Below are positions 5,901 through 15,262 of a DNA stretch of 18,279 nt, piece after piece; positions within the stretch are counted from its first letter, which is position 1; every line of letters starts with the position of its first letter. This DNA comes from Firmicutes bacterium CAG:646 (GTDB lineage Bacteria > Bacillota > Clostridia > Lachnospirales > Lachnospiraceae). The stretch is taken from positions 1-18,279 of the forward strand of contig HF995335.1 of the NCBI GenBank assembly GCA_000432335.1, written 5' to 3'. Position numbers and translations under genes: made by a program. Under the pieces are notes generated by a model that was not told the origin of the DNA, made no database searches, and saw only the letters and a program-made list of their open reading frames with translations.

Positions 5901-8849
5901 TCAGATCTCCCTTTCCGCGCTCTTTTTGGGCGCTGTCTTTTTATGTTCGGGTTTGGGCTGGCTTTTCAGCTGCTCCACAACGGACTTCCGTTTTTCCGGC
6001 AACTCCCGTTGGGGCGGCTGCCGCTGGCCGTTGTTGAGAATGCCGTCGATCATGCCGTAGTCATCCTCCACGGCCATTTCCGCATTTTTCAGCGGGTTGT
6101 CCGGCAGGAAGCCGGGAACCTCGGCAAAGCCGAAGCTGTCGCAGTAGTGACAGGATACCTTGCCGTCCCGCTTGATGGCAACGATGTCGCTGACGCTCAT
6201 GGACGGGTGACGGTAGTCGGCGGGGTGTTCATTGTTGAAGCGGTAAAAAAGCTGTTCGGCAGTATCGCCCTTCAAATCGGAGGGCAGCAGCGGCGCGGTG
6301 TAGACTAGATCGTAGTTGTCCCGCTGCGCCGTCTGCCCGATGGACTTGAGCCATTCCAGCCCCTCATAGCGGATGTCCCGCAACTCGTCGGTGTGCTTCA
6401 CCTGATAAATAGCGAAGCAGTCGCCCTTGTGATCGAGGAACGCCTGCTCCCGTTCCTGCTGGTGGTCCATGCGCTCCTTGACCTGAGCATCGAAAGCCGG
6501 GCTTTCCTCCCATTCCTCGCGGGTGACGGCGAAGATCCCGTCGTAGGCGTCCAGGTCGGTGGTATCAAAAGCCATCGCCGGATTCTCACCCTGCTGGACG
6601 ATATAAACGGTCAGGTCGCGCTCCATCAGCTCATAGGCCCGCTCTTTGGAGAGGGGCAGAAGGTCCCCGTCCAGATAGCCGCTCTTTTCCAAATCGTCCT
6701 GGGTCAGCGTGGGGTCCGGCATGGGGTACTCGTCCAGGTGCTGCTCCGGGGCGTCCGGCAGCATGGTAGTTTCCGGGGCGGCGGCCTGGGCCGCTGCCTG
6801 CATCTGCTGGACAGCCGCCTCCTGCAAAGTTTCGATCATGGACAGCGGCGCATACTGAATGGATTGGCCGCCCATGTCGTGCATCTCGCAGATTTTCAGC
6901 GCGGCGGTGGACAGGGGCAGCTCCGGGGCGTCCAGCTGGCCGCCGTCCAATGCCCGCATTGTGCCCTTGTCGTAGATAGTGTAGTCATAACCGCCGTCAC
7001 AGGGCTGGACGTGGAGGTACAGCCGTCCGTCCAACTCATAGAGCTTTTCCGCCTGCGCCTGGGCCTTGACCTGCTCAGCCGTCATACTGCCATCTTGAAG
7101 GGCGTTGTGCAGTTTTACACACTCGTCATAGGTTCCCGCATAAAGTACCTCTCCGGGGATAAGGGATAAATCATCCGCAACGGTATATTCCTGGATATAG
7201 GTACTGTCTGCCGGTGAGGTACGCTCAAAATTGCTGTGGAGCTTGTAAGCATGGCGGGCGGGAGCCTGCATGGGGACCTCCGCCTCCGATGCGGCTTCCT
7301 GCTGCGGCACTGTCTGTTCCGACTGGGCGGCCAGGTCAATACCGCGCTCCTTGCAGATAACCTTATAGTGCCGGTCAATGTCCGCGATCAGTTCCCCGGC
7401 CGCCTTGTTGATGGTCTCCAGACTGGCCCGCAGCTCCGGTAGCTCCTTACCCTGGCTCCAGTTGGCGATGTAGCCGAAGCTGTTCTCGCCGGTCTGGATA
7501 CCGTAATACTGGCAGACGGCATAGGAAATGCTCTCGGCCTCCACCTCCTCGGTGTTGCGGTCTTTCTTCTTGGGCGGCTCCTTATCACCGGCCCTGGCCG
7601 CTTCCTCCTGGGCCTTGGCGTAGTTGTGCAGCTTGCTGTGGGCGATCTCATGGACGGCGGCGGAAACGGTCTGCACCTCGCTCATGCCTGCCCGGATGGC
7701 GATGCGCTGCTGGTCCGGCGAGAAATACCCGTCCATGTTGGCGGCCATCGGCTCCACGGAGAGCGGCACCGGCGCGGACCGGCGCAGGGCCTCCATGAAA
7801 GCCTCGTAGTTCTGGACATTCCCGGACAGGGAGGACGCCAGCTCCGGCAGGGGCTTGCCGTCCGTCTGGCTCACATCAAACACCTTCACCGGGCGGAACA
7901 TGGGGATCTCAACTTCCCGTTCCTCCATGACCGCCTTGCCCTCTGCATCCAGGATGGGGGCTTTGGTGTCCGGGTCCAACTTCTGTTCCTCGATCTTTTT
8001 CTTGAACGGCGTTGGCGCGATGATGGTAATACCATGCTCACCCTTTTTCACATGGCGCTCAAACTGATTTTTCCACTTGTTATATCCGGCTACCAGCGTG
8101 GCGTCCGGCTTCTGCATATAGATGAGCATGGTGTTGTTGACGGAATAGCGGTGGAACCGGGACATCACAGACAGGTAGCGCATATACTTTTCGCTCTCGA
8201 ACAGCTCCTTGATGCCCTGTTCAATGCCCGCCGTGATTTGCTGCAACCGTTCCCGGTTGGTGGGTTTGTCAGCCATGATGTTCACTCTCCCTTCTATGGC
8301 CGAAATTTCAGCGGTGTGTTCTGCGATCCACTGGTCCTGTTCCTCGGTGCTGCTGTCGAGAAAGGTGTCCAGCAGATAGCCCATGTAGTCTTTTTTTTGG
8401 ACGGCCTCCAAAAAGCGCGGGTGCGGGTCCTCGTCCGCCGTCTTGGGGGAATAGTCGGCCTCCCATTTTCGGAGCAAGTGATAGTAGTCCGTCAGGACGC
8501 GCCAGCCGTGTTCTCGTTTTTCTTTCCGCACCTGCGCCTCGGTTTTCTGCCGGACATAACTTCGCCGGATCGGGGCCTTGCTGTCATAAGAAAGGCCAAA
8601 ATCCTGGGCCAGCTTTTCAGCGGCCCCCTTGGGGGACAGGTCATAGAGCCGGGCGGTGAAGTCGATCACATCGCCGTCTGCGCCGCAGCCAAAACAGTGG
8701 AAACGGGTGTCCACCTTCATGCTGGGGTGGCGGTCATCGTGGAAGGGGCAGCAGGCCATACCGCCGCGCCCCACTGCGATGCCGTAAAGCTCCGCCGCCT
8801 CTCTGGCGGTGACGGACTGTTTTACGACTTCAAAGACGCTCTCGCCCAT
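5901..8849 (-). CDS. CHC2 zinc-finger / ArdC-like zincin / YodL-DUF4316 fusion protein
   Basis: This 982-aa protein joins modules often encoded separately in related elements. Residues 1-100 are a CHC2 primase-type zinc ribbon with ligands Cys34, His37, Cys52 and Cys55 (CPFH and HCFGC). From about residue 192 (MADKPTNRERL) an ArdC/LtrC-like part begins, with LIYMQKPDAT near its start and a zincin HEIAH at 400-404; EEVEAES about 30 residues later may supply the third metal ligand. The C-terminal third carries a YodL-like stretch (DCFAIYQVKHTDELRDIRYE) and a DUF4316-like stretch (FNNEHPADYRHPSMSVSDI). CHC2 fingers bind DNA in DnaG primases; no catalytic primase TOPRIM domain follows here. ArdC proteins are linked to single-stranded DNA binding and anti-restriction, so protecting incoming DNA is an inferred role. 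ATG 8849 comes two bases after the previous stop and its ribosome site is weak; an internal start at 8276 may also be used. Confidence 0.92.
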   Translation of the reverse strand: MGESVFEVVKQSVTAREAAELYGIAVGRGGMACCPFHDDRHPSMKVDTRFHCFGCGADGDVIDFTARLYDLSPKGAAEKLAQDFGLSYDSKAPIRRSYVRQKTEAQVRKEKREHGWRVLTDYYHLLRKWEADYSPKTADEDPHPRFLEAVQKKDYMGYLLDTFLDSSTEEQDQWIAEHTAEISAIEGRVNIMADKPTNRERLQQITAGIEQGIKELFESEKYMRYLSVMSRFHRYSVNNTMLIYMQKPDATLVAGYNKWKNQFERHVKKGEHGITIIAPTPFKKKIEEQKLDPDTKAPILDAEGKAVMEEREVEIPMFRPVKVFDVSQTDGKPLPELASSLSGNVQNYEAFMEALRRSAPVPLSVEPMAANMDGYFSPDQQRIAIRAGMSEVQTVSAAVHEIAHSKLHNYAKAQEEAARAGDKEPPKKKDRNTEEVEAESISYAVCQYYGIQTGENSFGYIANWSQGKELPELRASLETINKAAGELIADIDRHYKVICKERGIDLAAQSEQTVPQQEAASEAEVPMQAPARHAYKLHSNFERTSPADSTYIQEYTVADDLSLIPGEVLYAGTYDECVKLHNALQDGSMTAEQVKAQAQAEKLYELDGRLYLHVQPCDGGYDYTIYDKGTMRALDGGQLDAPELPLSTAALKICEMHDMGGQSIQYAPLSMIETLQEAAVQQMQAAAQAAAPETTMLPDAPEQHLDEYPMPDPTLTQDDLEKSGYLDGDLLPLSKERAYELMERDLTVYIVQQGENPAMAFDTTDLDAYDGIFAVTREEWEESPAFDAQVKERMDHQQEREQAFLDHKGDCFAIYQVKHTDELRDIRYEGLEWLKSIGQTAQRDNYDLVYTAPLLPSDLKGDTAEQLFYRFNNEHPADYRHPSMSVSDIVAIKRDGKVSCHYCDSFGFAEVPGFLPDNPLKNAEMAVEDDYGMIDGILNNGQRQPPQRELPEKRKSVVEQLKSQPKPEHKKTAPKKSAEREI
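8287..8293 (-). promoter_or_regulatory. Possible internal ribosome site for the ArdC-like part
   Basis: AAGGGAG lies ten bases before the in-frame ATG at 8276, which opens MADKPTNRERL, the usual start of the stand-alone ArdC-like relatives. It could yield a 791-aa protein lacking the CHC2 finger in addition to the 982-aa fusion. The spacing is slightly long and no stop separates the two parts, so internal initiation is a suggestion only. Confidence 0.4.
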
Positions 8850-8851
8850 GC

Positions 8852-9129
8852 TTACTTGCCGCCCGCTTTCGTGACGGGTGGTTTGTACCCGGCGGCCTTG
8901 GCCCGTTCGCTGGCGGCCTTGCGGCGCTCGGCGCTGTACGGCTCCCGCACCGATACGCAGCGTTTGGGCACCGTAAAGGTCTGACGGTCCTTTTTCACGA
9001 TCTGGTCCGGGTATTTTTCCGCCAGCCGCCGCAGCTTTTCCAGCAGGCGCGGGTCGTGGGAATAGACCTCGGCGGTGGCCTCGGCCTGGTTGTAGAGGAT
9101 AATCGTTTCCTGTTCATACAAACTCAGTT

Positions 9130-9133
<4 letters not shown>
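8852..9133 (-). CDS. Small conserved element protein of unknown function
   Basis: This 93-aa protein (MKLSLYEQETIILYNQAEAT...) starts inside the last codons of topB with a 4-base ATGA overlap and ends two bases before the CHC2 fusion gene. The opening KLS.YEQETII.YN.AE.TAEVY is a pattern I recall from small hypothetical proteins at this place in clostridial conjugative elements and phages; no function is assigned. The C-terminal third is rich in Arg, Lys and Ala (RRKAASERAKAAGYK), which would suit nucleic-acid binding, but that is a guess. There is no signal peptide, membrane segment or cysteine cluster. The tight coupling to topB suggests a DNA-processing accessory. Confidence 0.8.
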
Positions 9134-11209
<2,076 letters not shown>

Positions 11210-11229
<20 letters not shown>

Positions 11230-11902
11230 CTTCCTCTACCTCCATTTCTTCGTTGGATTTTTTCAGTTTTCTGGAAACGCTGTTGCCATCGTCCAGAAGG
11301 CAGTCATAACCGACGTTGTAATCATAGCGGTACAGCTTTCCCAGCAGGTCGTTGATGATGACACGGCAGGCCAGCAGCACCCGCGTCTTATCCACCTGCA
11401 TGAGCTGGTAACGGCGGTAATCGCTGAAATATTCCTCGCGCAGATGTGTCCGGGCGGCGGTTTCCTCCATCAGAATGTCGATCACGTCCTTGTCGCCGTC
11501 CTCTTTCGCGCCCTCGGCATAGTTCAGCATCTCCATCACCATCGGGAAGCTCTGCTCATCCTTCGGGGCTTCCTCTTTGAGATAGCCGATCAAGGCGCAG
11601 AACAGGAACCGGGCCGCTGTCTGCTCCGGCTCGGTCAGAGCGGAAAGGGTTTCCTGCCCGCTGGGCAGAAGTTTGTTGCAGACAAAATCGTGGACCTCGC
11701 CGCGGAACAAGTGGCGGATGGCGTCGATGGACAGCGCCGGTTTGGAGGTGTCTGTATCGTCCTCCACTTTGTAGATTTCAAATTCTTCTTCGTCTGTCTT
11801 TTTGCGCACCTTGGCGAGCGCCGTGCAAACGATGTCGCCGCCAAAGTAGACGCCGAAGCAGATCAGGTCGAACACAATGAGAAATTGGATAAAATAATTC
11901 AT
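11210..11902 (-). CDS. Membrane-anchored conserved hypothetical protein
   Basis: I chose ATG 11902 (MNYFIQFLIVFDLICFGVYF), giving 230 aa, because AAGGAG lies eight bases upstream and the ATGA overlaps the stop of the 66-aa gene by four bases. The ATG nine codons earlier lacks such a site. Residues 1 to about 28 form one membrane segment without a clear signal-peptidase site, so the protein is probably anchored with most of it in the cytoplasm. The rest is acidic and helical, with no catalytic motif that I recognise. It sits between the envelope genes and topB and overlaps topB by 20 bases. An accessory transfer function is inferred from position only. Confidence 0.82.
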
Positions 11903-12099
11903 TTTGCTTTTCTCCTTTCGCGCAGCCACGCAGTCAGTTCTTTGTGGCAGAAGCCCACGCAGGGCTGGCCGGGGCGGTAGGTTCCGCAGCCATAGCAGGG
12001 GGGGCCGGGAGATAAAGAGGGAGGACGGGAAGCTGCCTTCCCGCCCTCCGGCCTGCGCGTCATCATGGGTTCATAAGGGCTGTCGGTGAACCGGGTCAT
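11899..12099 (-). CDS. Small cysteine-containing element protein
   Basis: This 66-aa protein begins MTRFTDSPYEPMMTRRP and ends with a cysteine-rich half, CYGCGTYRPGQPCVGFCHKEL. The C-x2-C and C-x3-C pairs, plus a nearby His, could bind one zinc ion. Small proteins with a .RLTDSPYE.MM opening and a late CxxC are common at this position in Tn1549-like elements and have no assigned function. Overlaps of four bases at both ends (with the DUF4366 gene and with the 230-aa gene) support it as real. A strong hairpin lies within its coding sequence. No separate Shine-Dalgarno site is close, so translation probably depends on coupling to the upstream gene. Confidence 0.78.
   Translation of the reverse strand: MTRFTDSPYEPMMTRRPEGGKAASRPPSLSPGPPCYGCGTYRPGQPCVGFCHKELTAWLRERRKAK
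12020..12049 (-). other. Strong hairpin within the 66-aa gene
   Basis: On the minus strand GGAGGGCGGGAAG pairs with CTTCCCGTCCTCC over a four-base loop. This is a 13-base-pair stem with a single G-U pair. The following CTCTTTATC has only a short T tract, so it is a poor terminator but could pause transcription, protect the 3' end of upstream mRNA or hinder ribosomes. Confidence 0.5.
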
Positions 12100-12878
12100 T
12101 TGGCCGGGTTCTCGCTTTCCTCATCGCCGCCCCCGCCGGCGTCCTCCGGCTCGTCAGATTCCTCGGTCTCCCAAGGGTCCTCGTCCTCCTGTTCGGTATC
12201 GTCCTCGCCGTAGTCGTAATCATCCAGGTTGTCGCTGCCCTTGGTCTTGGGCTTCTGCTTGATGAATTTGAAGTAGACCAGCGCACCGATGCCGCCCAGC
12301 ACAGCCAGCACCACCAGCAGCATCGCCGGGTTCAGCCCTGCCGGTTCCTGTTCCGGCTCCGGCTCTGTTTCCGGGTCAGGGGTGGGTTCCGGCTCCTGGC
12401 CCGTACACTCTGCCATATTCACGGCGCACACCGGGCAGGCCGTATTCACCGCACCGGCGGCGCACTTTTCCGTGCAGTTGCAGACGGCGGGCGTTTCCTC
12501 CGCCGTCTCGCCGTCCTCCATCAGCGCCTCCAGGTCGGCCTCGTCCACCTGGTTCAAGAAGTGGACGGCGGTCTCCTTGTCCTCGTTGGCGCGGTCAATG
12601 AGGATGTAAAAATAGTTACCCGCCTTGGTGGTGACGGTGATGAGCTGCTTGTTGCCGCCAAAGTCATCCACCAGGGCGGCGTTGCCCTCCGGGGTCAGGG
12701 CGGGGCTGTCCTCGGTTTCCTCCACCACCACGTTGCTGTCGTTGGTGGCGTCCGCCGCCGGTGTGGCCGTGGGCGCAGGGTCAGTGCCCTGGGCAAAGGC
12801 GGTCACAGAGAAGCCGCCCATCAGCATCAGGCAGGTGCAAAGGGCGGCAAAGGTTCTGAAAATCTTTTTATTCTTCAT
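12096..12878 (-). CDS. DUF4366 (CD1107-type) membrane protein
   Basis: The 260-aa protein has a signal peptide (MKNKKIFRTFAALCTCLMLMG, with likely cleavage after VTAFA near residue 29), an extracellular part and a single membrane anchor at about 186-206 (LLVVLAVLGGIGALVYF), followed by a very acidic cytoplasmic tail. The VTTKAGNYFYILIDRA segment is typical of DUF4366 proteins, known from clostridial conjugative elements as the CD1107 family. A cysteine cluster (CNCTEKC, CPVC, AEC) lies at about 133-160, followed by a Pro/Glu-rich spacer. A role at the cell surface in the transfer machinery is inferred from its neighbours, the cell-wall hydrolase and VirB4. AGGAGG lies eight to nine bases before ATG 12878, and the gene overlaps DUF4315 by 11 bases. 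Confidence 0.93.
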   Translation of the reverse strand: MKNKKIFRTFAALCTCLMLMGGFSVTAFAQGTDPAPTATPAADATNDSNVVVEETEDSPALTPEGNAALVDDFGGNKQLITVTTKAGNYFYILIDRANEDKETAVHFLNQVDEADLEALMEDGETAEETPAVCNCTEKCAAGAVNTACPVCAVNMAECTGQEPEPTPDPETEPEPEQEPAGLNPAMLLVVLAVLGGIGALVYFKFIKQKPKTKGSDNLDDYDYGEDDTEQEDEDPWETEESDEPEDAGGGGDEESENPAK

Positions 12879-13122
12879 GGGTCATTTCCTCCTGTTCGGG
12901 ATTGGCAGAACCCACCGCCCGGCCGGGCACCATGCCGCCAGACAGCATGGCGGACAGCTGGGCCGGGGTCATACGCAGGGCGCGGACCATCTGGACGATC
13001 TCCAGGTTCTCCGCCTCGGTTTTCTGCGCTTCCAGGTCTTTCAGCTTTTCCTGCTGTTCCGCGATCTTCTCGCGGGTTTTGGCGATCTCCTGGTCGATGC
13101 GCTCGATTTTGTTTTTAGCCAT
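12868..13122 (-). CDS. DUF4315 family coiled-coil protein
   Basis: The 84-aa protein starts MAKNKIERIDQEIAKTREKI. I chose ATG 13122 because AGGAG lies eight to nine bases upstream; the ATG eight codons earlier has no such site. Residues 5-45 form a charged coiled coil (KTREKIAEQQEKLKDLEAQK), followed by a short helix (IVQMVRALRMTPAQLSAML) and an acidic tail. This layout is typical of DUF4315 proteins, found between the CD1108-type hydrolase and DUF4366 in clostridial conjugative elements. The function is unknown; the coiled coil suggests an oligomer or scaffold. It lies 33 bases after the hydrolase gene. Confidence 0.93.
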   Translation of the reverse strand: MAKNKIERIDQEIAKTREKIAEQQEKLKDLEAQKTEAENLEIVQMVRALRMTPAQLSAMLSGGMVPGRAVGSANPEQEEMTHEE

Positions 13123-13155
13123 AGTCAAATCACTCCTATTCTTCATAAAAATTTG

Positions 13156-14889
13156 TCACCAGTTCATCAAGCCGTAGCCCTTGATGCACTCGTAGGTCAG
13201 GAAATAACTCTTGATTTTGCAGGCGTCGCCGGAATTACCCTCTACGGTGTAAACCCGGCTGCCGTCGGTGCCCACTACGATGCCCACATGGTCGGCGCTG
13301 CCATCCAAGTCCCAATCGAAGAAGATAGCGTCGCCTGGGGCGATGTTGGCGTAATCCCGCCCGCCCCATTGTCCGTGCGACTGGAACCAGGGGATGCCCT
13401 GGGACTGGCAGGCGGCAAAGCGCGGCTCGGAAAGGCCCATCTGGCCGTAACACCAGGACACGAAGCAAGCGCACCACTCCACGCGGGAATTAAAGCCGTA
13501 CCAGCTCCAATAGGGCTGGCCGCCCACGTTGCCCACCTGGCTTTTGGCGATGTCCACCACCGCCTGATTGCCGGGCCGGGTGCCGTTGACAAACTCCACA
13601 CCGGCCAAACTCTCGGAATCGCTGGTGTCGGCGGACCCGCCGCCGAAGATCAGGGGCTTGTTGCCCAGCGTCTGCCGGTACACCTGGTACATTTCCAGCT
13701 GATCCGGCGTCAGCAGCTCCAACGCCACGGAGGAGATGGGCTTGCTGGTGAGGGTCACATTTAAGATGTAGTAGTTGTAGGGCACTTCCACGTCATACTC
13801 GTTGCCCTCGCTGTCTGTCCGGGTCTCGGTGCGGTAGCGCACCTCCACTTCCTCGGTCAGCGTCAGCTGGTATTGGGCCGCGAAAATGCGTTCCAGCTCC
13901 GCCTGGGCGCTTGCCCGCGTGTAGCCTTGCAGCACAGCGGACAGGTAGGCCGCCAGCTCGTGGGGGTCGTGGCCGATCATATCCAGGTCATAGCGGTACT
14001 CGTCATAGCCGGGGTGGCTGCTCTCGATGTTGTCGATCTCGGCTTGCAGCGCGGCCTCCTTGGCGGCGTAGTTGGCCTCCACCGCCACCAGCTCCGGGTC
14101 ATCCGATGGGTAGGTGGTGCCGGAGATCATCGAACCGATGCTCTGCGCCATCATGGAGCAGGAGGACATGGTGTTGAGCAGCAAGCAGACGATTAAAAAT
14201 AGGCCCAGGGCGATGCCAAAGCCCTTTTTATGGCGCATCACATAGGCCCCGGCCTGCTGGGCTTTCTCCTTGACCGTCTTGGCCGCTTTGCCGGTCTTTT
14301 GGGCGGCACCGGCGGCGCTCCCGCCGGACTGTGCGGCCCGTTTGGCGGCGGCGTACTGCTTCTTGATCTGCTGTTTCTGCTGCCAGCGGGACAGCGGGTT
14401 GCTGGCTGCCGCAGGGTTTTCATAGACAGACTTCTGGAACAGCGCCTCGATGTTGGCCTTTTCCAGCTTCCGCTCGGCCTGGGCGGCCTTGCGGTAAGGT
14501 TTCAGTTTGTGGCTGCGGTAGCCCTCCCTCGCCAGATGCACGCCGGTCTCTACGGCTTCCTCAGACTTGTGGGCGCTTTCCACGCCCACGTTACCGTCCT
14601 CGGTCTTGCGGATCTCCTGGTGGAGCTTGCCCGCCACTGCGTTGCCCGGCGCGTCCCGCACTGTATGGGACAGTTTGGAGGGCGGCCGGGGCTTATCCTC
14701 CAGCACCAGCTTGGTCGTGACCTTGCCGGTCTTGGGGTCCACCTCGGCCCGTTTGACCTGCTTTTTCGGGATTTTTGCCTGCGCCTTGTCCGCTTTGACG
14801 GCGGCCTTCTCCGCCTTGCGGATGGGCTTTTCCAGCGCCGGGTCCGCCCGTTCTTCCTCCGTGAAGCGCAGGCGCGGTTCCTTAATCAA
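13156..14889 (-). CDS. CD1108-type membrane-anchored cell-wall hydrolase (CHAP-like domain)
   Basis: I chose the TTG at 14889, giving 577 aa, because it opens the family's usual start (M/L)IKEPRLRFTEEERADP; the upstream ATG at 14937 adds residues that only shadow the preceding gene. Residues 1-215 are very basic and probably cytoplasmic. One membrane segment spans about 223-241 (GFGIALGLFLIVCLLLNTM). The outer part ends in a CHAP-like (NlpC/P60-superfamily) amidase/peptidase domain: VEWCACFVSWCYG places the likely catalytic cysteine at 473 or 475, and GSADHVGIV places the histidine at 534. The probable job is local opening of peptidoglycan for the transfer channel, as for VirB1/CwlT-type proteins; peptidoglycan as the substrate is inferred. 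GGGGGA upstream is a modest ribosome site. The gene overlaps its upstream neighbour by eight bases, so coupling is likely. Confidence 0.93.
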   Translation of the reverse strand: MIKEPRLRFTEEERADPALEKPIRKAEKAAVKADKAQAKIPKKQVKRAEVDPKTGKVTTKLVLEDKPRPPSKLSHTVRDAPGNAVAGKLHQEIRKTEDGNVGVESAHKSEEAVETGVHLAREGYRSHKLKPYRKAAQAERKLEKANIEALFQKSVYENPAAASNPLSRWQQKQQIKKQYAAAKRAAQSGGSAAGAAQKTGKAAKTVKEKAQQAGAYVMRHKKGFGIALGLFLIVCLLLNTMSSCSMMAQSIGSMISGTTYPSDDPELVAVEANYAAKEAALQAEIDNIESSHPGYDEYRYDLDMIGHDPHELAAYLSAVLQGYTRASAQAELERIFAAQYQLTLTEEVEVRYRTETRTDSEGNEYDVEVPYNYYILNVTLTSKPISSVALELLTPDQLEMYQVYRQTLGNKPLIFGGGSADTSDSESLAGVEFVNGTRPGNQAVVDIAKSQVGNVGGQPYWSWYGFNSRVEWCACFVSWCYGQMGLSEPRFAACQSQGIPWFQSHGQWGGRDYANIAPGDAIFFDWDLDGSADHVGIVVGTDGSRVYTVEGNSGDACKIKSYFLTYECIKGYGLMNW

Positions 14890-15262
14890 ACCATTCCCCC
14901 AGCATGAGGGAGGCCGCCATGCTGGAAAGCTCCGCATAGGCCGCCAGCCCCAGCGGACCCACGAAGCGGCACTCGGTCAGGCAGGCGTAGAGCTGGGCCA
15001 CTACGTCGGCCAAAATCTGGACCTCGGTGCCCTCCAGCACAGTCTCACCGGCCTGCCCGCGCTGGACCTTGGCGGCGCACAGAATCTCCACCAGCCGCAG
15101 CAGGCCGGTCTCGCCGGTCTCGGTCAGTTCAGCGGCCTGATCCGCCGCCGTGCGGCACTCGGAAACGGCGTCCGCCATCGCCGTCAGGAGCGCGGTGCGC
15201 TGGGTTTCCAGCGCCCGGTCCAGAAACATCATGTGGTCGTTATGCAGAATTTCGGGTTTCAT
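14882..15262 (-). CDS. Unrecognised 126-aa protein between virB4 and the hydrolase
   Basis: I do not recognise a family. The protein starts MKPEILHNDHMMFLDRALET and looks fully helical and soluble, with Ala, Leu and Glu prominent and no signal peptide. It has four scattered cysteines without a metal-binding pattern. AAGGAGG lies about ten bases before ATG 15262; the start overlaps the VirB4 stop by four bases (ATGA) and the end overlaps the hydrolase start by eight. This position in the middle of the secretion operon suggests an accessory or chaperone-like part of the transfer apparatus, which is inference from context alone. GC-rich wobble positions match the neighbours. Confidence 0.83.
   Translation of the reverse strand: MKPEILHNDHMMFLDRALETQRTALLTAMADAVSECRTAADQAAELTETGETGLLRLVEILCAAKVQRGQAGETVLEGTEVQILADVVAQLYACLTECRFVGPLGLAAYAELSSMAASLMLGEWFD

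Noticed and set aside
14890..14937. ATG 14937 as start of the CD1108-type hydrolase
   Set aside because: The extra 16 residues lie over the end of the preceding gene and do not match the family, whose proteins begin MIK..RLRFT. The TTG at 14889 fits that.
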